Assembly (NCBI GenBank): GCA_947846985.1
Contig: CANTUZ010000025.1
Location: 11,096,100 to 11,160,099, forward strand
Reading direction: 5' to 3'
Length of the DNA stretch: 64,000 nucleotides
DNA from: Fratercula arctica
Lineage: Eukaryota; Chordata; Aves; Charadriiformes; Alcidae
Part shown: positions 29,991 through 43,144 of the stretch, piece by piece
Layout: every line of letters starts with the position of its first letter
Numbering within the stretch: position 1 is the stretch's first letter
The notes under the pieces: model-generated
What the model was told of the DNA's origin: nothing
The model's input: only the letters and a program-made list of their open reading frames with translations
The model's database searches: none
Translations under genes and position numbers: made by a program

Positions 29991-32900
29991 TGAGGAAACA
30001 ATATTTGAACAAATCAGATTAAAAATGGACTGTCGAGTGTTAAATATTCAAATATTCTCCTGTTAGCATTGTCTTTAAGATTATTTGGATGGATTACCTG
30101 CCAGCATATCAGATACTGATAAAAATTCACCGGTATAAAAAGTACATCATCTTCCAGAAAATACAACTACCTACATGAAGAGTCAGACTTGCTCTGGTTC
30201 ACTGGAGGGGAAAAAAAAGGCAGAGAAACATCAGTCTTGTTAAGGTTTTTCTGTAAGAAACACTAAAACTGATTTTGCTTTTGCCCTTATCCCCTCTGTG
30301 GAATTGTGCACTGTTCATGTACACCGCTGAGGAAAAATATGTTAACATAAAGAGGGCTGGTGAATTACAAAGAGAAATTCTTTATGTAGCTTGTTTCCAT
30401 ATGAAAGTAGCAACATTTGTGCATAAATGGCTTGCAGCATTTTTTATGAATTGGGCCCTAATGGCTCGTGATTGTCCTTGGTATTTAGTTTTCAGTCATT
30501 AAGTAGCTTGAAACAACAAGAGGAAAAAAGGAAAAATTTGTACCTGTGGTACTCGCTTGGACAACATAGTTTTAGTAAAATAGCTACACACTTTTTCCTT
30601 TTTGTTATAAATTATTCAGGGACAAAATTATTTGTGAATCAATGAAAAGGTAAATAATATATTTCTGAATCATTAATAGTCAGTGCCATACTCCAGATAA
30701 GGAGGAAAAATTGTTCTGCTGATTTTTCTATCTGATTTGAATTCATTTTCCCATCTTCACTAATCTGGCTGCTGCCTTGACAGAATCGGATTGTGTATGG
30801 AAAAAGAGATTATGCTTCTCTCATCTAAAGGTTAATAGTGCTTTACTTTTCTTCCTTTTTCTTTATTTCTTTTTTCACTCCTTGATTTTTGTTGTGGGGT
30901 GGGGTTTTTTGTATGTTGGGTTTTTTTAACACATTATCCAACCATCGCTTTTTACACAGGGTTTATTCTAAATCTTTCCTTTCCATCCAGGAAAGAGAAT
31001 GTTAGCTGAAAACAAAAGCTTTTTTAAGCTGCATTCAAAGAGTTGGAGGGGGGTAGGAGGGAGGAATGGAATGAAGAACTCATTGTTTTGCTTCTTTCGA
31101 ATTCTGTCAAGACCCTGAACCTAAACCATATATGCTTAAATGAAGAAGCCTTTTAATTAACATGATCCAAATAAGCAGTAGTGGTCATTCATATAGTTAA
31201 TAACCAGTATCTAAGCTTAAATGAGACTAGAAAATTTGGTTTTTTGTGTATGTTAATTTTTATGAATTTTAGCTTTTCCTGTGTTAATTCTAATTGTATA
31301 GTGCAAAGAGTCATAGACTTTAGGTGGAAACGATATATTTGATTGTCCTTCTATCTATACATTTCATCATTCTGGGTTTTGATTTCCTTTCCCTTTTTTA
31401 TGTATTTATTTTTTTTTAGTTTTCCTTTCTGCTTTGCTAAAAGGAACATGGTGAAAACATAAAGAAATTACTGTAGTATTTCTAAACTACAAGTGTTTGC
31501 TACCTGCTGCAAGCCTGTGGAACCATAACAGTTAATGATCAAGTTAAACATTATCTTTAACATATTTAATATTAACATCTTCAGGGAGAGAGAGGTAGTT
31601 TCATTCGGCTGTTATACCAGGACAAATTTGTCTCTAAGGGAGACAGTGGTTCCTACTGAATTGTTAATATTGCAATATGTGGAGTTTCTTTGGGGGACTC
31701 GCATCCAAGTACTGATAATGAGAATCTGATTTTAACTCAGAACATGTGATGAGATCATCACTTGTGTATTTGTGTAACAGCCAACTCTGCTTGATGTTTG
31801 TGCATTCAGTAAATAAACTGGTGTTAGTAACCTTCCACAAGAGGAGCTTTTTAAAGATGATGCTTACAAAAAGAGGTGATGACACTTAATTTTTTTTAAT
31901 TAATTTTTAATCCTGTCCCACATCTATCCACACTTGCCTTCCTTTCTCTCCCAGTCCAGACAACTTACTAGCGGTCCATAAATAGGAGATTCTCCAGCAG
32001 GTTTGGGAGACAATTATGTATAAAATGAAACAATCAACTTGGTCTTCTGTGCTTCCAGGCTGAGTATGATAGTAGGTCTTAGTGCAGGCGCTTCCTTGGT
32101 TATCTTGGGGAGCTGTGCAGCACTGTACACTCCACCCTTACATGTGGCATTACCACTAGCCCCTGTTTGGAGTTGGGCTGAGTAAACTGGCTTTATTTAG
32201 CCCAGTCTCGCTAACAAATCAGATCATTAGAGTGTTCTGAAACTCAATGTCAGGGACTCCTGCTCTGAAATGGCTGTGTGGTGGAAGGGGAGGAGGATGT
32301 GGCAGCAAGCAAATGACAGACACAACTGTAGATCACTGTGGTGACTGTATCAATTTCACATTCTCTACTAACAATAGGTGTCTGACTGGACACCATTGAC
32401 TTTATTGGGAAGTAGATGGGATATAATACACCTTCCAGTGCATTAGTTGTTTCTGCTGAAGGATAAATTTCAAATGGAGGACAGTTTGAGTCCCATCATT
32501 CTCACAATTACGTTGAACACCAGCTAAAAGCGTCCTATTGCTGCTGCACTTCACAGCAGCAAATTAGAAGGCTTTTCCTAATGCATTTCCTCACTGTAGT
32601 CTGTGCAGCATCATTCTTCAGTAAACTGAGATCTGGATCAAAATGTCTCACTGTTCTTAATTTCAATAATTCCAGTTAAAGGGTAATCGCTTCCTCTAGA
32701 AAAGGAAAATAAAAAAAATAAACAGAACAGTGGGACTCATGGAAATGGAACAAATAATTTGAATGTTACGAAGCTTTTATTACAGTAAATCTTGTTTTAT
32801 TCTAAAAGATAGCAATGTAAAGTATGTAGTGAAAATAGCCATAAAACAAATCATCACCCTCTTATTCCTATAACCCTACCCCCCATATAAATTTTAACAG

Positions 32901-35900
32901 TATTAGATTATCTGGAACACCTCCCTTTCTTTGAACCACCAATTTAACTCTATGCAGAAACTAATGGGTGAGATTTTTCATTACTGTTTTGAAGATTCAG
33001 CTCTGTAAAATGTTGAAGTCTCTTCTAATAATCCAATAAAGGAAAGGGGGCAGAGGGGGAGGAAGAGGGAAATCCCATAGTTTGCTGAAGAACATGTCTT
33101 CCACAGACTTAAAGCCCTGCAAGTTAGCTCTGCTGGCTCAGGGCCATACTGCATTGTACCTTTTAGAGTCACACCCTAAGACCACACCCAGTTCATCAAG
33201 GTACTTAAGCATTTGTCTGATGTTCAGTTTATGAGGAATACAAGTTAAATTGGAGTTTAATTATGTGATTAACTCAATTTATTTAACATTCTAAGCAGAG
33301 CATATAAACAGACCATGTAAATACAGGGCAGAAGTGTTACTTTCAAGAGTAATTCAATACCTGTTAAATATTTTCTATATGGTTCATGATTTGTGTGGCC
33401 TCGTGTATTTACCTTTTAATTGTTCAAGATTGACATTCTAAAAACAAACAACTGAGAACTAATCTGATCTAAGGAGCTTTCCAAGGAACATTTTTATCAT
33501 TTATCAAGCCCCCTTTGCTCTGTTAGACTTCAACAAATGATAAGGCTACTGTCAAGCCATAAACTCCCATGCCCCATGCAGTTATGGCATGCAACCAAAG
33601 AAGTCTGGAGGAGAAAATGAAGTCATAATTAACAACAGCTTCTCATGCCTAGCATTTCCAAATAACATCCAAAGATATTTTTCTCCCCCCCCCCCCCCCC
33701 CCCCCATCCAGAATCAGTTGAGACCCTAATGATTTATCTTAAGTGTAAAAAGAGGAAGCCTCACACCAGTCTCTGGAGGCCTCTGTTGTCCAAGCTGTGT
33801 GGGAACCTCTCATCACAATCTGTTTGATAGGGGTTTCACTGTTGTTTGCTTGTTACATTCAGTGACCAAAATCAAAGCAAAATGACAGCAATTTCCTTTA
33901 CTCACATATTGTTATTAGTTTGGCATTATTGGTTTGGTCATCAAAGCGCATGGGAGTGTTCTGTCCTTTAGAGGTTAACATTAAAATATAGACTGGAATG
34001 ATCACATTTTATTGGCTTATCATCATTAAATAGTATTAAAATAATTCTATTAAAGCTATTTTATGAAATCTTGGGCTGGACTAAAACCACAAACTGCATG
34101 GACTGTGAATGGAGCTGTACCAATGTGTTCTAGCAAATCCCCCTCACTGAATGAATCACATTTGCAAGCTTTATTGTCTGATGAACACCACCACAGTACC
34201 CACAAAACAACACAAAAGTCAGCTATAATTTCAGCCTCATGATCACTGTCTTCAAACCTATTGATTTGTGCATAAGCCTTACATTAGATGTTTTCTATTT
34301 GAGGGTTCTGGAGCAAAGGAGATAGTGTTCTTCCATTGCAATCAGGAGTTTTGGTAACTAATTCAGGCAGCTTAAAGACTTAGGAGTTTGATGTTGATTG
34401 GTACTTCACCACTTTATTACAGAGAGCGAAGACTCAAAAGCTAGAACTTGTGAAGAAATATGGCAGTTTCATACAACAAACTCCCTGCATTAGCAGTGAT
34501 GCTCAAAACTCGTCCTCTTTCCTGCCCAGCTGCTGCAGTTAGTCTCCCTGGGATCTCTATATCTACTTAGTTGAGGTTAAGTGTATACTTTAATGTCTTT
34601 GTGCATATTCGTGAAGTAGGAGCATATACATTCTGACCCCAAAGAAAGGGGAGCAAGGGTAATGCCAGAAGTGGGGTGAGAGGTATATACAATCAGGCAA
34701 ATATGCTCAAGTCACACTGGATGCTACTCTGCCATTAACAGAGAGATAAAAGAGGGGATCTGGGAGGGACTCCTTGTTTCTCCATGGGTTGTTCTGATGC
34801 TACAGTGCTGCAGTGCTCACTGGTATTACTGTGATGTAGTTCACAGGGGCACTGATTCTCTGTGCTGCTCTGAACTACTGTGGCCCTCAACCTGACCGTG
34901 AGAGGTGGTCTGTTTTCTGTGCTCTCTTTAAAGCACGCAGAGCTAATTAAGCTTCAGTTTGTTGCATAGACTCAAATAAGAAAAAACTCTGGCTTAGCCT
35001 CTCCTCTGAGGAGGAAATTCACTCTGATTCACCTGATGAATATCAAGTAAATCCTAAGACTTTGACCTATGGCTTAAATGGGATTTATAGTATACAGTAC
35101 AAGATGCCTGCTAACACTTTTGCATAAATCTGCATTTCATTTTTTGTAGTAAGACATTCCATGCAACATTTTTGATCAATGCATGTTATGCCTTAATGTC
35201 TTTGCCTACTTGGAGGGTGACTTGTAGATGTGTTTAAGCTTATCTAATTTAACACTCTTGTGGTTTAATTTTCACTTTGTCTTATTGTCTGCCTTTGTTT
35301 TTTTCTTGACAGAGTGCCTGCAGGAAATATTTTCCTGTTGCATGCATTTTTATATCTCCAGTGATCTGTTATACTAACCATCAGCAGCTGGAACTACTCG
35401 TGATTTTTTTTCCTCATCTCTGTTCTTCAGGTAGTCTTTTCTGCTTGTAACACATTTCTCAGCAAGCATGATCAGGCCTTCAGTAAAAGGTGCAATGACT
35501 GATCTGCAAAGCCAAATTCTTCTAATTTAAACCACTGAAACTCTGTAGATCTATTGAATTTTATAGAGTTACTTCATTTATTTTTTTAAGCGGAACAAAG
35601 CAGATCAAAGCAGAACTTAATCTGTAGTAAATGCAATAGGAAAGGGTATTGCATGGGAAGGTAGCACTCTCTGCTCTGTCAGCCTCCTATTTAAACAGTT
35701 TGTTGTAACCGCGTTTTACAGAAAGGCGCTAACCTCCTTCTTAGTGAGGACATGCAGGCTTGATGAAGAGGAAATATTGTGGTTGTTCTAGCTGCTTGAG
35801 AATGGTTAGTGGCAACATGTTTCCCATCCAAACGATCAGAGATAAGTGCTCCTTACCAAAATTCAGGGAGACTGAGTGTCATCATGGGCATCTCTAATTC

Positions 35901-37082
35901 ATGTATTGCAAGGTTTAAAAAAAAATTGTGTTGCCATGTGATTCAAGAAAATAGATTCAGAGAATGTACCTTTGAGAGCCAAATGTGACTCGTTGCATTT
36001 GAGATTCTCTTTTTTAAAGAAAGTAGTGTTGTTAGGTAACATGCTCTTACTGGATTTTTAGGTGCTTTGCTCTAGATTCCAGATGGAGAATGAGATATGT
36101 GTTATTTTCTTGTACCTGGGCATTTCAGTCTGCCTAGGCATCAAAGTAAGTAGTCTGGATCTCATCCCAGTTTTAACCACTGAAGCTGTTTCACCTTTCT
36201 GAATACTGTATTTCAGAAAAAAATAAAAAAAGTTGCTGTTCTGAGTTAGACTAGGATGGAGCTGCATTGCAGAGAGGAAACTAGAACTGTTTGCATATGG
36301 TTAATGTGATAATGGTATAAAAGAAGAATTACAGAATTCTATGCTAAATTTATCTTCAAGTTTGCTGAATAGACTAAAGCTTTCTGCAACCATGCTAACT
36401 TTCTGCTGAATATATGAAAAGGGTACCTGCTCCTTAGTCCTGAATCAAAGTCAGAGAAATGAGGCTTAGTGTCTGCCAACAGCATAGAATAAACCTTTTC
36501 AGTTTACTACTTTAATGTGGCCAACTGCCAATCAGCCACCAAATTTTGCTTGCTATTTTAACATTAACATTATTTTAACAAAACACTCAGAAATAATTGT
36601 GATACTTGATAGTGAATAAATCTTTTAGCGACCATCTGCCAAAATATTCTTATATAGCAGGAGATAAATTGCTTCCAAAATCTCAACTTTTTGCTAAGTT
36701 CTTAATGCTTCACAGTGAAGCTCCTAGTGAGTATTACCCTGGTAGCTTCATAGAATACTGTGGGGAAAACTGGGGAAAACACTTAGTTATGGTGCATCAT
36801 CTGCAACATTTGGGGGGGAAAAATTATTTCAAATTCTTGGTAGATTTTGTTGTTTTGAAAGACACTGCTGACTGTGGAGCAAGTATTCCACTTGCATTAT
36901 TTTTTTCATATCAGCTTTGGAAGGTAACTATACATTAAAATCTGCAAATATTTTTTCTCTTAACCCATTTAAACATATGAGGCAGTTCCCAGTTTGTACA
37001 TTTTAAATGATTATTTACCACTGTACTAATAAGAAAAATTAGACTGTAACCCCCTCCTGAACTTTTAAATAAATTTGCCATT
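29991..37082. other. Long non-repetitive intergenic stretch
   Basis: Seven kilobases show no CR1, LTR or motif-bearing frame. It contains a 21-base C run (33685-33705). The longest frames (36606-36938, 110 codons; 30275-30502) match nothing I know. This is the longest repeat-poor part of the window and the best place to look for conserved noncoding sequence. Confidence 0.55.
33685..33705. repeat. C21 homopolymer
   Basis: There are 21 consecutive C bases. The length may be imprecise because such runs are hard to sequence. Confidence 0.85.
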
Positions 37083-37630
37083 TGTACTGGTTTTGACTGG
37101 GATAGTTAAATTTCTTCATAGTACCTAGTATGGGACTATGTTTTGGATTTGTGCTGAAAATAGTGTTGATAATACAGGGATGGTTTAGTTATTGCTGAGC
37201 AGTGCATACACGGCATCAAGGCCTTTTTCTGCTTCTCACACTGCTCTGCCAGCAAGTAGGCTAGGAGCACACAAGAAGTTGGTAGGGGACACATCTGGGA
37301 CAGCTGACCCCAACTGACCAAGGGAATATCCTATACCATATGACATCATGCTCAGTAAAGATGGGGGAAGAAGGAAGAGGGGGATGTTCAGAGTAATGGC
37401 ATTTTTCTTCCCAAGTAACCATTATGCGTGATGGAGCCCTGCTTTCCTGGAGATGGCTGAACACCTGTCTGCCAATGGGAAGTAGTGAATTAATTCCTTG
37501 CTTTGCTTGTGTGCATGGCTTTTGCTTTACTTATTAAACTGTCTTTATCTCAACCCACGAGATCTCACTTTTACCCTTCTGATTCTCTCCCCCATCCCAA
37601 TTGGGCAGAGTGAGTGAGTGAATTTGTTTT
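37083..37630 (+). mobile_element. ERVL-type LTR, family C, 3'-truncated
   Basis: It starts TGTACTGGTTTTGACTGGG and runs through blocks shared with the LTR at 63266-63675 read in reverse: GTGTTGATAATACAGGGATG, TTCTGCTTCTCACACTG, ACATCATGCTCAG and GGAGCCCTGCTTTCCTGGAG. An ATTAAA signal lies at 37533-37538. It stops near 37630 without the AACCATGACA-type end, so the last tens of bases are lost. The TATA position reads AGTAAAGA and is degenerate. Confidence 0.85.
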
Positions 37631-38860
37631 ATAGTCAAGTGTGCTAGGGCATAACTGTATGGGCTGCTGTCCTGAGGCCTTCTTGGAAACGAGATGTGTA
37701 TCTCTTGAGCCTGCCCTATTGAGCAAATTTTTAAAGAAATAAATACTGTATGTGCCAAGAGTGCTTACTGTAGGCAAGTTTATTGATTCATTAGTTGGGG
37801 AAACCCACACTGAGGGTGGATAAGAGGAATAGTCATGTGAGATCACTGTAGCAGGCCTAGTAACAGAAAACAGTCTCAAGCCTATATTTGATGTTGAAAT
37901 TTGTAATGTATTTAGAAATCAGTTAAAATGAGCAGTGAGCATGGAATTGGGCTTTTAGCTTAGAAGTATTTGTGAAGGAAATAATTAGTCTGTCCCAGGG
38001 CTACAATTCTCCCTGCAGTGCATTTACAGACAATCTCTTTCTTGTGAAAAACAGTAAAATTAAAAAGGTAGAAACAGAAACCAAAAGGATGTCTCTAAGG
38101 TGGCAAAGGAGAATATCTGACTGATTAAATCCTAATCACAGCGGACTTGGAGAGGGTTTTAAACTAATTTAAGTAAGTTTCAGGTTTTTCTGTGTCTACA
38201 GAACAGATTCAAGATTACAGTGAGAGAGCGTAAGGGCTTTGAGGCAAGTGACTGCTTGTTGCTCTGTGGTGATACAGCATCAGACACAGCAGCATCACAG
38301 AGCATCAGTGAAAAAAGCAGTATTAAAAAATAACTATAGAATATCTTTTCATAAACTTGTTTTTACTGTTTGAATTCTTAAGCAAGATACTGCATACACT
38401 AATTAAATTCACTTAAAGATATATAACAAGTTCTCTATATGAACATAATCGATCTTACTGGTACTGACTTCTTCAAGACTTGTGGGCACATCATCTTCAA
38501 GACTAAAGCTAGAAAGAACTTCACATTTCAGTATGTTTTAATACATTAATAGAAAATACATATATTGTTTCTTTATTGTCAAGATACACATAATCTTGTA
38601 ATTGAGTTTTTTACATAGACAGAGTGGGGGCAGTGATAAAAAAGTTCTTGTACAACATTGTGCCTCAAATAAGCTGAAAGCTATTGTTTGACCTTCCTTT
38701 TATAGAAACCTTGAAAATGATAAACAATGATGACTGCCACATCTGTAGCCTTGCACCTCTGTCTCTTCTGTCTCTTCTCTCTAGATGAACACTATGGCTC
38801 TCGTCCTCAGGCTCTCTCCTATCAAAGGCAGAATTTCTGTTATTCTAACTTTTACAGAAG
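37631..38860. other. Non-repetitive intergenic DNA
   Basis: I see nothing recognisable between the two LTRs. Confidence 0.55.
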
Positions 38861-39193
38861 TGTCGTGGTTTGGCCTCAGATGGCAACAAAGAACCACATC
38901 TCGCTCGCTCGGCTCTTCCCGGTACAGGAAGGATCAGAAGAAAAAGGCAAAACTCTTGGGTTGAGACAAAGGCAGTTTAACAGAACAACAGAGGGAGCAA
39001 GAAAACAACAACAATAACACCGACAGAGAAATATACAAACATAACTACAGAACCACTGCTCCCCAACCAGACCCAAAACACACAAACGCACTTCAAACCC
39101 AACTGCCTGCCCCCTCCCCTCCTTTTAATCTCAGGGTGGGCGTGGCTCACATGGCATGGAATACTTAACCCTGTCCCCGCCGGAACCAGGACA
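38861..39193 (-). repeat. 3' LTR of the ERVL-type provirus
   Basis: On the minus strand it begins TGTCCTGGTTCCGGCGGGGAC and ends GCCAAACCACGACA. It is 333 bp and aligns with 43818-44161. Confidence 0.85.
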
Positions 39194-39211
39194 TTATCCA
39201 CCCCTTATTCC
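39194..39211 (-). promoter_or_regulatory. Polypurine tract of the ERVL-type provirus
   Basis: The minus strand reads GGAATAAGGGGTGGATAA directly before the 3' LTR. Confidence 0.65.
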
Positions 39212-39477
39212 ATACCATTTTTGCCACGCCCAGATCTTACAGTTTTTGGAACATGTGACTGGTGGATCCGGCATGGCTCATGCACACAGTCCATGGGCTG
39301 AAGATGCAGATCTTGAGGAAGTTGCTGGGTGTCAGCTCTGATCCCATCACCACTTTGCTTTACTCAATTCTTCATCAAAGTCCATCTGTCCTTAATTTGG
39401 GTGATTCTTACTGCAGTACAGCTGATAGCAATTATAGTAACGAGGACATACAGTGACAGTGTTTCACACAATTTGAT

Positions 39478-41061
39478 TCATTGGCTATTCTCACCCAAAA
39501 TCAAGTCCCCATGAGGTACACAGCGGACTTCCCCATCCTGCCGCATCACCCACCAAGTGCACCCAGGTCCTTGGGCAAAAGCAATCCCACGGATGGATTT
39601 GCCTTTGCCTGAGGCAGGACTAACCCAGACTGTCTTCCCTAACATATTCTTCATGTGCACTACGGGGACCTTATCCCCTTCTACAGTACGTGGAAGTTTT
39701 GACTGGGCAGGGCCAGCCCGATTGGTAGATCCCCTGGTATTAACTAGCCAGGTAGCCTTTGCTAAATGTGCATCCCAATGTTTTAAGGTTCCACCACCCA
39801 TTGCTCTCAGTGTAGTTTTTAACAGTCCATTGTACCGTTCGATCTTCCCAGAGGCTGGTGCGTGATAGGGGATGTGATATACCCACTCAATACCATGCTC
39901 TTTGGCCCAGGTGTCTATGAGGCTGTTTCGGAAATGAGTCCCATTGTCCGACTCAATTCTCTCTGGGGTACCATGTCGCCACAGGACTTGCTTTTCAAGG
40001 CCCAGGATAGTATTCCGGGCAGTGGCATGGGGCACAGGGTATGTTTCCAGCCATCCGGTGGTTGCTTCCACCATTGTGAGCACATAGCGCTTGCCTTGAC
40101 GGGTTCGTGGCAGTGTGATATAATCAATCTGCCAGGCCTTCCCATATTTATATTTCAGCCATCGTCCTCCATACCAAAGAGGCTTCAAACGCTTGGCTTG
40201 CTTGATTGCAGTGCATGTCTCACATTCATGGATGACCTGTGCAATAGTGTCCATGGTCAAGTCCACCCCTCGGTCACGAGCCCATCTATATGTCGCATCT
40301 CTTCCATGATGGCCTGAGGTCTCATGGGCCCATTGAGCTATGAATAGTTCACCCTTATGTTGCCAATCCAGATCCACCTGAGCCACTTCAATCCTAGCAG
40401 CCCCATCCACCTGCTGGTTGTTCTGATGTTCCTCCGTGGCCCGATTCTTCGGTACGTGGGCATCTACGTGGCGTACTTTCACAACCAGATTCTGTATCCG
40501 GGCAGCAATATCTTGCCACAGTTGGGCAGCCCAGATGGGTTTGCCTCTGCGCTGCCAGTTGCCCTGCTTCCACTGCTGAGACCACCCCCACAGAGCATTT
40601 GCCACCATCCATGAGTCAGTGTAGAGATAAAGTACTGGCCATTTTTCTCGCTCGGCAATGTCCAAAGCCAGCTGGATGGCTTTCACCTCTGCAAACTGGC
40701 TCGATTCACCTTGTCCTTCACTGGCTTCTGCAACTTGTCCTGTAGGACTCCACACAGCAGCCTTCCACTTTCGATGCTTTCCCACAATCCGGCAGGACCC
40801 AGCAGTGAACAGGGCATATTGCTTCTCATTTTCTGGCAGTTTATTATATGGTGGGGCCTCTTCCGCACGCGTCACCTCCTCCTCTGGTGACATTCCAAAA
40901 TCCTTGCCTTCTGGCCAGTCCATGATCACTTCCAGAATTCCTGGGCGACTGGGGTTTCCCATTTGAGTTTGCTGTGTGATCAGTGCAATCCACTTACTCC
41001 ATGTAGCATCAGTTGCATGATGTGTGGTGGGGACCCTTTCTTTGAACATCCAGCCCAGCAC
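39478..41061 (-). pseudogene. pol: RNase H and integrase of the ERVL-type provirus
   Basis: The open frame has 527 codons. RNase H text starts near residue 85: LFTAGSC stands where the first catalytic Asp is expected, so that residue is Ala. EVKAIQLAL and LYLYTDSW follow, and QQVDGAAR supplies the last acidic residue. Integrase shows an N-terminal zinc-binding stretch (HETSGHHGRD ... CETC), the catalytic segments WQIDYITLP, ESDNGTHF and APASGKIERYNG (D, D, E), and a C-terminal part ending DLILGENSQ. Integrase looks complete. The N-terminal Met is an artefact of a frame change, because RT lies upstream in other frames. Confidence 0.9.
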
Positions 41062-41884
41062 CGGCAGTCAAGACGCTAAGAGGATATGTGCTTCTGCTTT
41101 ATGGCAAGACCAGCTTTCAGAAGGATTCTAACTATTTTTATTCCCTTTCTCAAAAACTTCTTCTACTGTGTTGCCACATACGATGATGTCGTCAATGTAT
41201 TGCACATGCACCCTGGTCCAGTGCAGTCTGAATCAGTCCATGGCAAATGGTGGGGCTGTGTTTCCACCCCTGGGGCAGTCGATTCCAGGTGTACTGGATG
41301 CCCCTCCAGGTGAAAGCAAACTGTGGCCTGCACTCTGCTGCCAAAGGGATTGAGAAGAATGCATTCGCTATATCAATCGTGGCATACCACTTGGCTGCCT
41401 CGGACTCCAGTTCATACTGGAGTTCTAGCATGTCCGGCACAGCAGCGCTCAGTGGTGCCGTGACTTCATTCAGGCCACGATAGTCTACAGTTAGCCTCCA
41501 CTCTCCATTGGATTTTCACACCGGCCATATAGGACTGTTAAAAGGCAAGCGAGTCTTGCTGATCACTCCTTGAACCTCTAGTTGACGAATCAGCTTATGG
41601 ATGGGAATCAGAGAGTCCTGGTTAGTGCGATATTGCTGCTGATGCACCGTTGTGGTAGCAATCGGCACCTGCTGTTCTTCGACCCTCAACAACCCCACAA
41701 CAGAAGAGTCCTCCGAGAGACCAGGCAAGGTGGACAACTGTTTAACTTCCTCCGTCTCCAAGGCAGCTATGCCAAAGGCCCACCGATACCCCTTTGGGTC
41801 CTTAAAATACCCTCTCTCCTGAGGTAATCTATACCAAGGATGCATGGAGCCTCTGGGCCAGTCACAATGGGATGCTTTTGCCAC
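41062..41884 (-). pseudogene. pol: Reverse transcriptase of the ERVL-type provirus, broken
   Basis: On the minus strand the RT reads from about 41770 (IPIHKLIRQLEVQGV) into PFNSPIWPV. A TGA at 41516-41518 stops it where a Trp codon would fit the motif. It continues YATIDIANAFFSIPL and NRLPQGWKHSP (41400-41240). A frame change near 41200 precedes the catalytic YIDDIIV-type text (about 41200-41180). More stops follow before 41061. All RT motifs are present but in separate frames. Confidence 0.85.
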
Positions 41885-42102
41885 TCATTCCCAGTTAGGC
41901 TCACTTCAGCCTCCAATACAGTCAGCTCTTGGGATCCCCCTGTCACCCCAGAAATACAAATGGGTTCTGCCCCTCTATAGCTTGATGGTATTAGAGTACA
42001 CTGTGCACCTGCATCCACTAGAGCCTTATACTCCTGTGGGTCTGATGTGCCAGGCCATCGAATCCACACTGTCCAATAAACCCGGTTGTCCCTTTCCTCC
42101 AC
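41767..42102 (-). pseudogene. pro: Retroviral aspartic protease of the ERVL-type provirus
   Basis: The active-site loop reads ALVDAGAQCTLIP, with Ala in place of the usual Thr or Ser of the D-T/S-G triad. The partner motif CILGIDYLRREG near the end fits the conserved C-terminal part of retropepsins. It lies between gag and RT, overlapping the RT-side frame. The Ala may impair activity. Confidence 0.8.
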
Positions 42103-42123
42103 CTGGATGGAGGCAGGGCCCCT

Positions 42124-42945
42124 CTAATACTGGTCATGGTATCCGGTACTCACTTCTTGCAGAAACGACTTGGAGGTTCCTTCAAGAGGATCATAAGCAA
42201 GATCAGGCCTTCTGCTCTGTCTGGGGAGCTGCCCACTGGAACCTGGGGTGGCACTTTTCCTGGAGGGATCTCCTTTTGTGGTTGTCCTTCCTTGCAACTC
42301 CTGTACCCGTGTCCGCAGGATCCAAGTAGGTTGTCCATCCCACTTCCTCATGTCCTCTCTGTGGTCACGCAGGTAGAACCACAGGGTGCCTCGTGGTGTG
42401 TACCCTCTGTACTCTCTCTCGTGAGTGGGGAAATGCCTGCTCCTAATAGCTGAGATGCTGGCCCATACAGGTGGGGAGTAGGACATATTCTCTTCAAGCT
42501 GCTGGACCTTCCGGGACAGTTTCTCCACAGCTGAGACAAGGGGGGAAGAGAGGCTTTCTTCATATCGCCGGAGCCGGACAGCCACCTCATCCACCGTTGG
42601 TCCCTCTTCACCTTTCCATTCCATTACTGCCAGTGAGTTGGCATATGACGATGGTGCGCTCCGTACAAACTTCCGCCACATGGGCCTTGTGCAGTGCACC
42701 TCATCAGGGTCCATGGGTAAGTCTGTGTTGTCCAAGTCATAATAAATCATCTCCCACATGGCTAATTCTCTCAGGTACTGGCTACCTCTTTCCATGGTGG
42801 TCCACTTGCTTGGTTGACATACAACATCTTCACTGAAGGGGTACCTCTCCCTCACGCCTGACAGGAGTCGTTTCCAGAGGCTGAGGGCTTGGGTCTTCTT
42901 TCCAATTGCCTTGTCAATGCCACCTTCCCTAGACAGGGATCCCAA
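42124..42945 (-). pseudogene. gag: gag, C-terminal part, ERVL-type provirus
   Basis: The open frame has 273 codons. It has a charged, helix-rich N-terminal half (KKTQALSLWKRLLSGVRERYPF), a predicted coiled coil (VSAVEKLSRKVQQLEENM near residue 140) and a basic Gln/Arg/Ser-rich end. No CCHC knuckle is seen. Position directly upstream of protease makes gag the natural call. Confidence 0.75.
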
Positions 42946-43144
42946 CTGCCTGGCTTCCCCACCCTCTAATTCCAGGCTACTGGCCCCATTATCCCAGCAT
43001 CGGAGCAGCCAGGTGACAATGTGCTCGCCTGAAAGTCAGCTAAAATCTTTTCGCATATCTTCCAGCTTGCTCAGGGATAGGGAGCGCGTGATTATCTCTG
43101 GTTCTGCCTCTTCCTCCTGTCCTTGTGATGGCCCTGGTTCATTG

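Noticed and set aside
36606..36938. 110-codon plus-strand frame as a host exon
   Set aside because: No recognised domain, no convincing splice sites and AT-rich base use like its surroundings.
39862..40317. 151-codon plus-strand frame
   Set aside because: It is the antisense shadow of the ERVL-type integrase.
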